This document shows positions 17,318 through 25,853 of a stretch of DNA of 64,000 nucleotides, one piece after another. A program made the position numbers and the translations under genes. The stretch is from an uncultured Bacteroidales bacterium (GTDB taxonomy: Bacteria; Bacteroidota; Bacteroidia; Bacteroidales; Bacteroidaceae). Each line of letters opens with the position of its first letter. Position 1 is the stretch's first letter. The notes beneath the pieces are model-generated. The model worked only from the letters and a program-made list of their open reading frames with translations, had not been told where the DNA came from and did not search any database. Location of the stretch: assembly GCA_937916465.1 (NCBI GenBank), contig CALFTK010000030.1:1-64000 (forward strand). Direction: 5' to 3'.

Positions 17318-18871
17318 CTATTTCTTTTTGGGTTGCAGTGTTACAAAAGGAATAATCATCTCCTCCATAGAAATACCTCCATGTTGGAATGTATCTTTGT
17401 AATACGATGCAAAGTTGTTAAAGTTATTCTGATATACAAAATAGTCCGATTCACACGCAAAAATATATGACGTGCTGACATTTGGCGACGGCAGATGCGC
17501 CTTCTGGGGTTCGGAAATCTCAAATATCTCTTTTGGGTTGAATCCCAAATTTTTGCCCAGTTTATATCGGAGATTGGTGTTTGTGTTTCTGTCGCCTGCT
17601 ATCTTAACAGCTTTGTTTACCATAATACTGCCGTGGTCGGTGGTAATCATCACCTTGTAGTCAGTCATGGCTAACCTTCTGAATAGTTCCTTAACCGAAG
17701 AGTGTCTGAACCAGGATAGAATAAGACTTCTGTATGCAGCTTCGTCCTGTGCCAGCTCTTTCATCATTTTGGAATCGGTCTTGGCATGTGACAAAATATC
17801 TATAAAGTTCACCACTATAACATTCAAATCGTTGTTAAGCAGATTGTTGAACTGCGAAATCAACTTGTCGCAGGCACTTGAATTGTTTAGTTTGTTGTAT
17901 GAAAAACTATTCTGTCTGCGGTATCTTTCCAAATGTGTCTGAATAAGTGGACTTTCATTTATGTTCTTGCCCTCTTCGGAATCTTCGTCCACCCACAAAT
18001 GTGGAAACATACTCTCAATTTTATTGGGCATAAGTCCCGAAAATATAGCGTTACGTGCGTATGCCGTAGCGGTGGGAAGAATGCTGTAGTATAGATCTTC
18101 GTCAAAAGTGAACATTTCGGCAATTTCTTCTGCCAGAACCTTCCACTGGTCATAGCGGAAGTTATCCATTACTATCAGAAACACCTTTTCCCCGCCGTCT
18201 AAAGCTGGAAATATGTACTTTTTGAAAATATCAGGACTCATTGTAGGGCTGTCATCCCTGTTTATCATCCAACGCATATAGTTGCGTTTTATGAATTTTG
18301 CAAAGGCGGCATTGGCTTCAACCTTCTGCATATAGAGCATTTCGTGCATATTGCTGTCAGCATTGTGCAGTTCCAGTTCCCAATATACCAACTGTTTGTA
18401 TAGCTCTATCCAGTCATCGCTGGTAAGAGAATCGTTAATCTGCATGCTGATTTTACCAAAATTCTGTTGGTAGCTCATGTTAGTAGCAGCAGTGACAATC
18501 TCTTTTTTATGGATATTCTTTTTTAACGACAAAAGTATCTGGTTGGGATGGACAGGCTTAATTAGATAATCGGCTATCTTGGCACCTATAGCCTGTTCCA
18601 TAATGTTCTCCTCTTCACTTTTAGTTACCATCACAATAGGAATGTTCGGGTTGTTCTCCTTTATGTAACCCAATGTTTCAAGTCCGCTCATTCCCACCAT
18701 GTGTTCGTCCAATAATACCAAATCATAGTTGAATTGACGGCAACGCTCTATTGCATCGCGACCATTTGTCACGGTGTCAACCTGATAACCCTTGTTCTCC
18801 AAAAACAGTATGTGGGCTCTAAGCAGGTCTATTTCATCGTCAACCCAAAGTAATACACCATTCTTATTCAT
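17318..18871 (-). CDS. porX: PorX: response regulator with PglZ/alkaline-phosphatase effector domain
   Basis: A 517-residue protein, essentially the length of Porphyromonas gingivalis PorX. The N-terminal receiver domain has acidic pocket VDDE (11-13), phosphoacceptor D55 in LVLLDEHM and the conserved Lys in YLIKPVHP. The C-terminal PglZ-like alkaline phosphatase superfamily domain carries the ATAYARNAIFSGLMP segment with the catalytic Thr just before it, and MITTDHGSIMV. In Porphyromonas PorX works with sensor PorY to control T9SS genes, and its effector domain is a phosphodiesterase. The start at 18871 (MNKNGVLLWVDDE) is chosen; 18874 is equally possible. It overlaps porW by 8 bases. Confidence 0.9.
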   Translation of the reverse strand: MNKNGVLLWVDDEIDLLRAHILFLENKGYQVDTVTNGRDAIERCRQFNYDLVLLDEHMVGMSGLETLGYIKENNPNIPIVMVTKSEEENIMEQAIGAKIADYLIKPVHPNQILLSLKKNIHKKEIVTAATNMSYQQNFGKISMQINDSLTSDDWIELYKQLVYWELELHNADSNMHEMLYMQKVEANAAFAKFIKRNYMRWMINRDDSPTMSPDIFKKYIFPALDGGEKVFLIVMDNFRYDQWKVLAEEIAEMFTFDEDLYYSILPTATAYARNAIFSGLMPNKIESMFPHLWVDEDSEEGKNINESPLIQTHLERYRRQNSFSYNKLNNSSACDKLISQFNNLLNNDLNVIVVNFIDILSHAKTDSKMMKELAQDEAAYRSLILSWFRHSSVKELFRRLAMTDYKVMITTDHGSIMVNKAVKIAGDRNTNTNLRYKLGKNLGFNPKEIFEISEPQKAHLPSPNVSTSYIFACESDYFVYQNNFNNFASYYKDTFQHGGISMEEMIIPFVTLQPKKK

Positions 18872-21635
18872 CATTCTCTTCGTATTCTTCAAATAGTGAA
18901 TCGCCGTTAATATCAAATTCAGGAATACTCAGGAAATGTTCTTTGTAGAACTCTTGGTATTCATTAAAGCTGTAATGTTTGAATAACAATTCCAGATTCT
19001 CTTCTGTAATAATGAAAGCCTTAATACCACTCAGCTTTTCTGCAAGCAAACTGTCAGAATAGAGACTCTGTTTGTAGAAATATGCTTCGTCGTAGTTTAA
19101 GAACTCTTTTATCTTCATCATACCTATACCCTGTTGCTCAGTAAACGAAATTTCAAAGTTACGCACCATAAAATTGGTGAAATTGTACTTTGCCACTTCA
19201 TATAACAGCTGATTTTCATTTAGAGAATCGGCAGGATAAGCCAAAATAAATATGTATGGCTGATACCTTTCTGCATTAAACTGCGGTTTCAGACTGTCCG
19301 GCATTCCTATGGTTTCAGATTCTGTATTGCGAATGTCCCAAATACTATTGAACGATGTGGTCTGCAATAATTTGCCATCCTGCATACCCTGTGCTATAAG
19401 ACCAGCCAGCTGGCTTATCTCATTTTCGGGATAGTTTGATACTATATCTTTCAGTATGGACAGAAAACCTGCAGTGTCATTGTCTTGCAACAGCATAGAT
19501 GCTTGCAGGAACAGGAATTTTGCTCTATGGGCACCTAACGGATATTTTTGTGCGGACAGATTGCAGTTCTTTTTAACCAAATCAAAGTCTTCATCCAGAT
19601 ATGCCCGGTAAGTTTCAGCATATAGTGAATCTTCGCGGTGCTTGCCATATTTTGCATTCTCTATGAAATCCGGATTACATATTGTTATGGTTAACGGATT
19701 ATCAGGGAACAGTCTTGACATTCTGCTCTTGCAGGAATCGGCATCGGTAGCCCTGTCCCACAAAGAGTACATCAGGTACAGTTGGTAATAGGCATCGGGT
19801 GCCTGAGTGGCATCGGGGTAACTGTGTATAATCCTGTTGAATGATTCTTCCGCCATAGCATATTCAGTCAGTCTGTCTTTATAGACAATACCTGCATTCA
19901 GCAGAGCATCTGTCAAAATACGGTTCGATTCCTGCAACTGTTCCTCCGAATATGGAATATTCTGAAGGTAGTACTCTTTTGAAAAAGGATCGTTGCTTAT
20001 AGCTATAGACATGGTGTCGGCTGCTATACCTGTAGTGTCGGCCGGTATGCTGTCACTGCCTGTCTGTTCCGTAGCAGTGTTATAGCTTTCAGCAAGTACC
20101 GTTTTATTGGAACGTCTCCAGTTGTCTTCTAACTTCCTGTTTCCCCACTGCTGACTGAAAGCCTTTTTACCGTTCTCTACCAGATTGGTGTTGTAGAAAT
20201 ACCAATCGCTGTTGTTACCACTATTGGTTGAACTACCCAATCGGCCACCCTGTTCGGTGGATTGTTCTGCCTCTTCGGCAGCCTTCAGACGTGCCTCTTC
20301 TTCTGTTTTAGCCTGTTCTATCAGTCTGTCTATAATAATATCTAATTCTGCTTCGGGCAGTGTAGCCAAATGTTGCAAACTATCCTGCAACTGTATATTT
20401 TCAGTATATATGGTCAGTTCGTCCAGCACTTCTGAACGCAGTTTTACCACATCATATTCTTTATGGTCATTGTCTATTAAACCTATGGCTTGTGAATAGC
20501 AACGGCCTGCATTGGCGTAGTCTGTCAAATCCCAGTATAGGTTTGCCATAGTCAGCAACAATATACCCTTTTCGGGACTGCTTTTTGTGCTTTTCTCCAA
20601 ACCTGTTTCGTAGTTCAAAATGGCTGTAGCCGTATCGCCTTTTGTCAGATAGATATTGCCTATTGCGTAGTATATCTGGTCAAGATACTCTTTATTGTTC
20701 AGGTCACGCTCCATTTTGTGTAGTTTTCTAAGCATCTGTTTACTGTTGCTTATACTCATTGTTTCGGTCTGTTGAATCCTGGCATAGAATTCAATAATGT
20801 AGGGGGGATTCATATTCAGAACCTTCTGAAAAGCTTTGTAGGCATCGCTGTTTCTGCCTGTCGATTTATATAGTTGCGCCAGCAGATACTGTTCGCGTAT
20901 GCGTTGCAGTTTGCTGCGTCCCGAACGTTCTATGGCATTTTCCAACAGTGGAATACTCTCTTTATAGCGTCCTTGCTTTAGCAAATGCGAAGCCTTTCTG
21001 GCTGCATATTCCTTTTTCAGTTTTGCAGGAATAGTGTCCAGACGGTCAAACAGTTCGTCCGATTCATAATTCCAACCCAGTTCGGAATAGCACTGTGCCA
21101 TCTTCATCAGTGCCTCTGCAACTATGGCAGGTTCATCAAAATACAGGTTTGAAATGTATGTATAGGTGCTTGCAGCCTCTATGAATTCACCTTTTTGCAT
21201 CTGTGCATCGGCCAGAAGCATCCATGCATTCCATAAGAAGGGGTTGTATTCATTCTTGTTTTGCCAGGCTTTATCCTTTTCGGTAAGTGTTTTGCCCGGT
21301 TTGCGTTCAGGTTTTACAGTTATAGAGTGCAGTTTTATCCCTTTTTGCGCCTTTTCTATGGCTATGTCGTAGTTTGTAGTACCTACACTCCAAACCTTTT
21401 CATCACTTACGGGATAAAGATCAAGTATCTCCAGATAGTTGTCATTTACGGCTTTTTCCTGTGCTTCATAACCCTCTTTATATGCTTCTGCACCATTATG
21501 ATACACATTGTATCTTGTTACCATAGATTGGTAGAATCTGGAACCGGCTGTATTTTTGGCTGTAGAGCAGCCTGCCAATATCAAAATGATAAAGGCAGAA
21601 CCTATAATTCCATATATACCACGTCTGTGCATCAA
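18864..21635 (-). CDS. porW: PorW/SprE-like tetratricopeptide lipoprotein of the type IX secretion system
   Basis: A 923-residue lipoprotein with lipobox LAGC (Cys23), followed by RFYQSMVTRYNVYHNGAEAY, the characteristic start of SprE/PorW proteins. At least eight tetratricopeptide-like helical repeats follow (for example NPFLWNAWMLLADAQMQKGE and GILLLTMANLYWDLTDYANA). A low-complexity linker (about 445-470) contains EEARLKAAEEAEQS, and the C terminus is acidic (EEYEENDE). SprE/PorW is needed for T9SS function in Flavobacterium and Porphyromonas. Here porW lies directly upstream of porX, so envelope component and regulator are coexpressed. Some Bacteroidales without a complete T9SS also keep this gene, so it does not prove secretion. 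Confidence 0.8.
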   Translation of the reverse strand: MMHRRGIYGIIGSAFIILILAGCSTAKNTAGSRFYQSMVTRYNVYHNGAEAYKEGYEAQEKAVNDNYLEILDLYPVSDEKVWSVGTTNYDIAIEKAQKGIKLHSITVKPERKPGKTLTEKDKAWQNKNEYNPFLWNAWMLLADAQMQKGEFIEAASTYTYISNLYFDEPAIVAEALMKMAQCYSELGWNYESDELFDRLDTIPAKLKKEYAARKASHLLKQGRYKESIPLLENAIERSGRSKLQRIREQYLLAQLYKSTGRNSDAYKAFQKVLNMNPPYIIEFYARIQQTETMSISNSKQMLRKLHKMERDLNNKEYLDQIYYAIGNIYLTKGDTATAILNYETGLEKSTKSSPEKGILLLTMANLYWDLTDYANAGRCYSQAIGLIDNDHKEYDVVKLRSEVLDELTIYTENIQLQDSLQHLATLPEAELDIIIDRLIEQAKTEEEARLKAAEEAEQSTEQGGRLGSSTNSGNNSDWYFYNTNLVENGKKAFSQQWGNRKLEDNWRRSNKTVLAESYNTATEQTGSDSIPADTTGIAADTMSIAISNDPFSKEYYLQNIPYSEEQLQESNRILTDALLNAGIVYKDRLTEYAMAEESFNRIIHSYPDATQAPDAYYQLYLMYSLWDRATDADSCKSRMSRLFPDNPLTITICNPDFIENAKYGKHREDSLYAETYRAYLDEDFDLVKKNCNLSAQKYPLGAHRAKFLFLQASMLLQDNDTAGFLSILKDIVSNYPENEISQLAGLIAQGMQDGKLLQTTSFNSIWDIRNTESETIGMPDSLKPQFNAERYQPYIFILAYPADSLNENQLLYEVAKYNFTNFMVRNFEISFTEQQGIGMMKIKEFLNYDEAYFYKQSLYSDSLLAEKLSGIKAFIITEENLELLFKHYSFNEYQEFYKEHFLSIPEFDINGDSLFEEYEENDE

Positions 21636-21637
21636 CT

Positions 21638-22039
21638 CTATTTTGTCTCGTTTATTATGGCAAAAGCCTCCTCTTTCAGTTCATCAGGCAGTTCTATTTC
21701 GCGCGCAGTCAGTGATTCAATCCACTCCATAACCTCTTCAGGTTGCATAGTGTACATAACGTAACGGAACTCCTCAATATCGTCATCTTTATAACTGCCT
21801 GAATCCAATCCGCGGAAACGGTCCAGATCTTCATCTTCAAAATAGTAGGCACCATTCAGTCTGGCGTCGGCTAAACGTTGCTTTTCGCACACAGCATGTT
21901 TGCCGCAACACTCTGAATCATCTTCATCATGATGATGATCTTCCACTACAACCGCACCCTGTTTCCTGTTCCTGTTTATATAACTCATAAACAGCACAAG
22001 CGCAATCAAAACTATTCCGCAAATAGCGTAAATACTCAT
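21638..22039 (-). CDS. small membrane-anchored protein upstream of porW, unknown function
   Basis: A 133-residue protein with one N-terminal transmembrane helix (about residues 1-20), then a possible metal-binding stretch with three histidines and acidic residues (VEDHHHDEDDSECCGKHAVC) containing three cysteines. The C-terminal part is acidic and helical (PEEVMEWIESLTAREIELPDE). It starts the operon that continues with porW 2 bases later. No known domain is recognised; the context suggests an envelope role connected to porW/porX. Confidence 0.7.
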   Translation of the reverse strand: MSIYAICGIVLIALVLFMSYINRNRKQGAVVVEDHHHDEDDSECCGKHAVCEKQRLADARLNGAYYFEDEDLDRFRGLDSGSYKDDDIEEFRYVMYTMQPEEVMEWIESLTAREIELPDELKEEAFAIINETK

Positions 22040-22134
22040 CTTCAGTTCTTAATTTTTATTAGTCCCAATTCAAGTTACACTGTTTTAAAGTCCTCTCTAT
22101 GTTCCTTGTTAAGGCTATTGTTTCTTTCAGTTTG

Positions 22135-22166
22135 TAAAGATACACATAATGTAATTCTTTGCCAAA
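22135..22166 (-). promoter_or_regulatory. promoter of the porW-porX-tsaE operon
   Basis: On the minus strand TTTG (22166-22163), a 20-base spacer and TATCTTTA (22142-22135), one mismatch from consensus. The first start codon is at 22039, leaving a leader of about 90 bases. Confidence 0.6.
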
Positions 22167-22459
22167 TAAACAGTCTAAAACCATTGAATTTAATGATTTT
22201 AGCATTTATAAAAATAATCAATCGGGTGTTAAAAAATATTCAAGGGTGTTCAGAACCTATGTTAAATAATAATCAATTTGTGGAACTTTGATTAAAAAGC
22301 AAAAAATAATTCATAAAATGCTTGTTGGTATGAATTTAAATGCAATTCTTTGCACAGACCAAATGAGTTACGTAATACGACAAAGGCGTAACATTAATGC
22401 TTAAAAGAAAGAATTAACCTAACCTAATTAACAAGAATAACGGTATGGACTAAGTAAAT
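22167..22459. other. AT-rich intergenic region upstream of the fimbrial locus
   Basis: About 290 bases between the divergent porW operon promoter and the leader hairpin of the first fimbrillin gene. It is AT-rich, with short direct repeats such as GGGTGTT (22224 and 22244 areas), and contains no credible reading frame. I found no exact TAnnTTTG plus TTTG promoter for the fimbrillin on the plus strand, and no long inverted repeat pair of the kind that flanks invertible promoters. Confidence 0.5.
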
Positions 22460-22514
22460 GATATCCCGGTTTGTGGAAGCCATCTGGTGGCTTTCCATAA
22501 GCCGTTTGGATATC
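22460..22514 (+). promoter_or_regulatory. long hairpin in the fimbrillin mRNA leader
   Basis: A 55-base imperfect stem: GATATCC (22460-22466) pairs with GGATATC (22508-22514), CGGTTT with AAGCCG (one G-T pair), TGGAA with TTCCA and GCCA with TGGC, closing on a 5-base loop. It is followed by CTTTT and ends 41 bases before the start codon at 22556. The form fits an attenuator or mRNA-stabilising leader. Confidence 0.65.
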
Positions 22515-22555
22515 TTTTAAGTTCTATACCTTTATTCATTTAAAGAGTATTGCTT

Positions 22556-23536
22556 ATGAGAACTAATTTATTAATCCTTGCAACTGTTGCATCATTATTT
22601 GCATCGTGCATACAAAGCGAATGCCTCTCTGTAGAGGACACCGAAATAGGTTTTAACGCTCAGGTGGGCGCACCTACTAAATCTATGTTCTTTGGCAATG
22701 ATTTTTCATCTTCAGCTATGTTTGACGTTTGGGGTTTCTATTCAAACGACGGATCATTCTGTGAATTCACTGAAACATCAACATCAAACTTTATGAACGG
22801 ACTGACAGTAGAACGTATGTCTGAAACATCAGGTTCGCAGCCGGATGCTTGGCGCAACAGAAGCAGACACTACTATTGGCCTATAGCAGGTAAGGTTGGG
22901 TTCTATGCACTGTATCCTTCGGGCGTAGCGCAGGTAAGCACACCTGAATATCAGGGACGCGGACTTCAGATTGATAACTACACAATAGATTTGACAAATA
23001 AATTTACTGACCTAATGTATGCTTATGCTGTAGGTTCAATGGAATCGACAGTACTTTCAGTAAATTTCAAACATGCACTGTCGCAGGTTGAATTCAATGC
23101 TCAGCTTGATCAGGTATTGGATGGATATACACTCTATATTACCCAAATTGATGTGCAAAACGTAGATTTGTCAGCACAGTTTAATTATGTGCAGAAAGAA
23201 TCAAACGGTGTATGGAGTAACAACACAGACAATCAAACTGAATCCATTAAGTATTCGGATAACAGAATGTTACTTTCAGAATCATCAAAAACCTATGCAA
23301 CTGCAATGGTTATGATGCCTCAGACATTGAGCAACGAAACATCTTTAAGAATCAGATACAGCTTAGTCGATAATCAAGGTAACGTAACTTCCGGTGAATT
23401 GGTAAAAGAATTGGCATCAGTTCAGCCCCAGTGGAATATGAGTACAAAATACAGTTATCTGATAAACCTTTCTATGGATAAAGATTCTTTAACACTTAAC
23501 GCAGATATTACACTAAACGACACCTTAATTTATTAG
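22556..23536 (+). CDS. fimbrillin family lipoprotein, separately transcribed
   Basis: A 326-residue fimbrillin-like protein. The signal peptide ends in lipobox FASC (Cys18). The N-terminal propart is short, with PTKS at residues 40-43 where stalk pilins of this class usually have Thr-Arg. The body has the two-domain beta-sandwich pattern of Mfa/fimbrillin proteins (HYYWPIAGKVGFYALYP and NFKHALSQVEFNAQL). ATG 22556 is preferred over an upstream TTG. It has its own leader hairpin and is followed by a terminator-like stem, so it is not in the operon that starts at 23713. It could be an alternative stalk or accessory pilin. Confidence 0.8.
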   Translation: MRTNLLILATVASLFASCIQSECLSVEDTEIGFNAQVGAPTKSMFFGNDFSSSAMFDVWGFYSNDGSFCEFTETSTSNFMNGLTVERMSETSGSQPDAWRNRSRHYYWPIAGKVGFYALYPSGVAQVSTPEYQGRGLQIDNYTIDLTNKFTDLMYAYAVGSMESTVLSVNFKHALSQVEFNAQLDQVLDGYTLYITQIDVQNVDLSAQFNYVQKESNGVWSNNTDNQTESIKYSDNRMLLSESSKTYATAMVMMPQTLSNETSLRIRYSLVDNQGNVTSGELVKELASVQPQWNMSTKYSYLINLSMDKDSLTLNADITLNDTLIY

Positions 23537-23547
23537 TAACCCCTTAA

Positions 23548-23569
23548 TAAGGCCCAATAAATGGGCTTT
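23548..23569 (+). terminator. terminator-like stem after the first fimbrillin gene
   Basis: AAGGCCCA pairs with TGGGCTTT around an ATAAA loop, 12 bases after the stop at 23536. There is only a short T stretch within the stem, so termination strength is uncertain. Confidence 0.5.
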
Positions 23570-23712
23570 AAATGTTAAAAATACTTAAATTTAAAAAAGA
23601 TTATATTGCCAATTGCGTATAATAATAGAAAAATAATGCATCTTTGTAGGTCAATTTCAAGCTAGGATTGCTTTTGCAGTAACCGCTGGCTCTAATATGA
23701 AGACTTACAATT

Positions 23713-24294
23713 ATGGGATATAGATTAAAAATAGGTGTATTATTTACACTTTTTGTGGTTTTCTCTTTGCCTATAGCATCACAAAAAGTAGCAGTAAAGA
23801 ATAACTTTCTTTATGACCTGACCGCCACTCCAAACCTTGGAGTGGAGTTTTGTTTTGCCCCTAAGTGGACTGCCGACATTTCGGGCAATTACAATCCTAT
23901 AGCATTTTCTGACGGCAAAAAGTGGAAACATTGGATAGTGCAGCCTGAAGTACGATATTGGTTTTGCGAATCCTTTAACCGCCATTTTGTAGGTATGCAT
24001 CTGGTAGGTGGAGTGTTTAATACAGGAAAGATTAATGCCCGCCCTATATGTTTTTTCCCCACCCATAAAGATTATCGCTACGAAGGTGAATCGTATGGTA
24101 TAGGTTTTGGATATGGTTATCATCATATTCTTACACCTCGTATAAGTTTGGAATATTCAGTAGGCTTGGGATATGTTCATTCCAATTATGAACAGTTCCA
24201 ATGCATGCATTGTGGTGACTATATAGACACTGGTAAAAAAGATTACTTTGGGTTGACCAAAGCTGCTGTTTCGCTGGTAATTATGTTAGACTAA
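23713..24294 (+). CDS. DUF3575 family protein of the pilus operon
   Basis: A 193-residue protein with a signal peptide (cut near PIASQK, about residue 24) and a beta-barrel-like body with the DUF3575 signature: VAVKNNFLYDLTATPNLGVE, then WIVQPEVRYWFCESFNRHFV and the glycine-rich YGIGFGYGYHHIL. DUF3575 genes stand at the head of many Bacteroidales fimbrillin operons and are predicted outer-membrane proteins. A CATCTTTG box at 23639-23646 may belong to its promoter. DUF3868 follows after 16 bases. Confidence 0.88.
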   Translation: MGYRLKIGVLFTLFVVFSLPIASQKVAVKNNFLYDLTATPNLGVEFCFAPKWTADISGNYNPIAFSDGKKWKHWIVQPEVRYWFCESFNRHFVGMHLVGGVFNTGKINARPICFFPTHKDYRYEGESYGIGFGYGYHHILTPRISLEYSVGLGYVHSNYEQFQCMHCGDYIDTGKKDYFGLTKAAVSLVIMLD

Positions 24295-24310
24295 AATAAT
24301 AATCAACATT

Positions 24311-25783
24311 ATGAACAGAATAACAACATATATACTTTTTGTTTTACTGCCTCTCTTTGTAAGTGCGCAAGAGACAGCATATTTAAATCAAATAGCTGTA
24401 GGTAACTATACGCTTCAAAAACCACAAGGCAGTAACAATGCACATCTGTTGATAGAACTGGATTTTGATAGTTTGCATATAGATTCACAAGATGCTCTGC
24501 GCATAGTGCCTGTACTCTATTCGGCCGATGGTACGCACCAACTGCAACTTACAGCTCTGCAGTTGTATGGCACACAGCGCTACAAAGTAGTGGAACGTGC
24601 CAATACTTTGAATAGCGAACCCATAACAAATAATGGCGACAGGTTACACCGTTACCAGCCCGGCAACACAGCACCGCTTACCTACAGAATAACAGTACCC
24701 TACGCACTCTGGATGGCAGACAGCCATCTGCGTATAGAGGCACATGTAGCAGGATGTGCCGGTTGTGACAGAGGTGATGAAACACTCTATCTGTCGAAGA
24801 CACTGCTACCCATGCCCGAATGGAAACCTGCATTTGTGGGAGTACAACCACTGCCTGTAGTAGAAAAGCAGCGCTACGAACCCCACAGAGCATACATACA
24901 GTTTGCACAAAGCAAACACGATATTCGTCCTGCATTAGCCGGCAATGCTGAGCAATTGGACAGTGTCTTTGCCAAACTGGAAAGTGTTATAGGCGATGAA
25001 AAACTAACTCTTACAGCCATAAATGTAGAGGGATGGGTATCACCGGAAGGAACACTGACCTACAACCAGGGACTTTCTGAACGTCGTGCAAATTCGTTTA
25101 TGGACTACGTATCAAGACGCGTAAAGGGAATAAACAAAAAACTATGGCATGCAGAAGGTAAAGGCGAAGCATGGGGACATCTGCAAACACTGTTGGTAGA
25201 GACACCACTGCCTGCCGATTCTACAGCCCACCTATACATACAGGAGGCTATAGATAACCCTGCCGATGCAGACAATATAGACCTTCGTCTGCGTGCATTA
25301 CCTGAAATAGGTAACACAATCTACCAGGAGTACTATCCGCTGTTACGTTGTATTCTCTACACCCTGCATTACGAAGTTCGTCCATTTACGGTAGAAGAGG
25401 GACGTGTGCTTATAGACACCAAACCACACCTGTTCAGCCCTAATGAAATGCAACAGGTGGCAGACAGCTATCTGCCTGACACAGTCAAGTATATTGAGAC
25501 ACTGCAGAAAGCAGTAAAACAGTATCCAAATGATACTGCACTTGCCTACAATCTGGCTTTAGCACTTTACGCTAAAGGCAGTATAGCGGAAGCAATGCAA
25601 CCATTAACACCACTACAGCCAAACAGCTATGTTTGCAATATGCGTGGTATTCTTTGTATGCATCTTGAACAGTATAGCGAAGCAGTTGCTCATTTCAGAC
25701 AGGCAGCAGCATTGGGCAGTCAGGAAGCTGCAGCCAATTTGGAGATGGCAAGACAGATTATAAATTTAGCTGTTAAAGAGTGA
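24311..25783 (+). CDS. DUF3868 family protein with OmpA-like and TPR segments
   Basis: A 490-residue secreted protein. A signal peptide (cut near VSAQ, about residue 20) precedes the DUF3868 domain (about 20-190, with CAGC). An OmpA-like region (about 200-270: FAQSKHDIRPALAGNAEQLD and LSERRANSF) may bind peptidoglycan. The C-terminal 100 residues contain two tetratricopeptide-like repeats (ALAYNLALALYAKGSIAEAM, LEQYSEAVAHFRQAAALG). DUF3575/DUF3868 pairs accompany type V pilus genes; a periplasmic support or anchoring role is inferred. Confidence 0.88.
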   Translation: MNRITTYILFVLLPLFVSAQETAYLNQIAVGNYTLQKPQGSNNAHLLIELDFDSLHIDSQDALRIVPVLYSADGTHQLQLTALQLYGTQRYKVVERANTLNSEPITNNGDRLHRYQPGNTAPLTYRITVPYALWMADSHLRIEAHVAGCAGCDRGDETLYLSKTLLPMPEWKPAFVGVQPLPVVEKQRYEPHRAYIQFAQSKHDIRPALAGNAEQLDSVFAKLESVIGDEKLTLTAINVEGWVSPEGTLTYNQGLSERRANSFMDYVSRRVKGINKKLWHAEGKGEAWGHLQTLLVETPLPADSTAHLYIQEAIDNPADADNIDLRLRALPEIGNTIYQEYYPLLRCILYTLHYEVRPFTVEEGRVLIDTKPHLFSPNEMQQVADSYLPDTVKYIETLQKAVKQYPNDTALAYNLALALYAKGSIAEAMQPLTPLQPNSYVCNMRGILCMHLEQYSEAVAHFRQAAALGSQEAAANLEMARQIINLAVKE

Positions 25784-25853
25784 GTTATTGATTTTGAATA
25801 TAAATTTTAAACTATTAATTAAATTATTTATTAACTTTTAAATTCATGTAATT

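Noticed and set aside
22040..22555. Invertible promoter of the Bacteroides type upstream of the fimbrial locus
   Set aside because: No pair of inverted repeats separated by 100-300 bases and no promoter between such repeats was seen; the one long inverted repeat is a local hairpin.
24678..24935. 85-codon minus-strand frame inside the DUF3868 gene
   Set aside because: Antisense shadow of a coding gene; no supporting signal.
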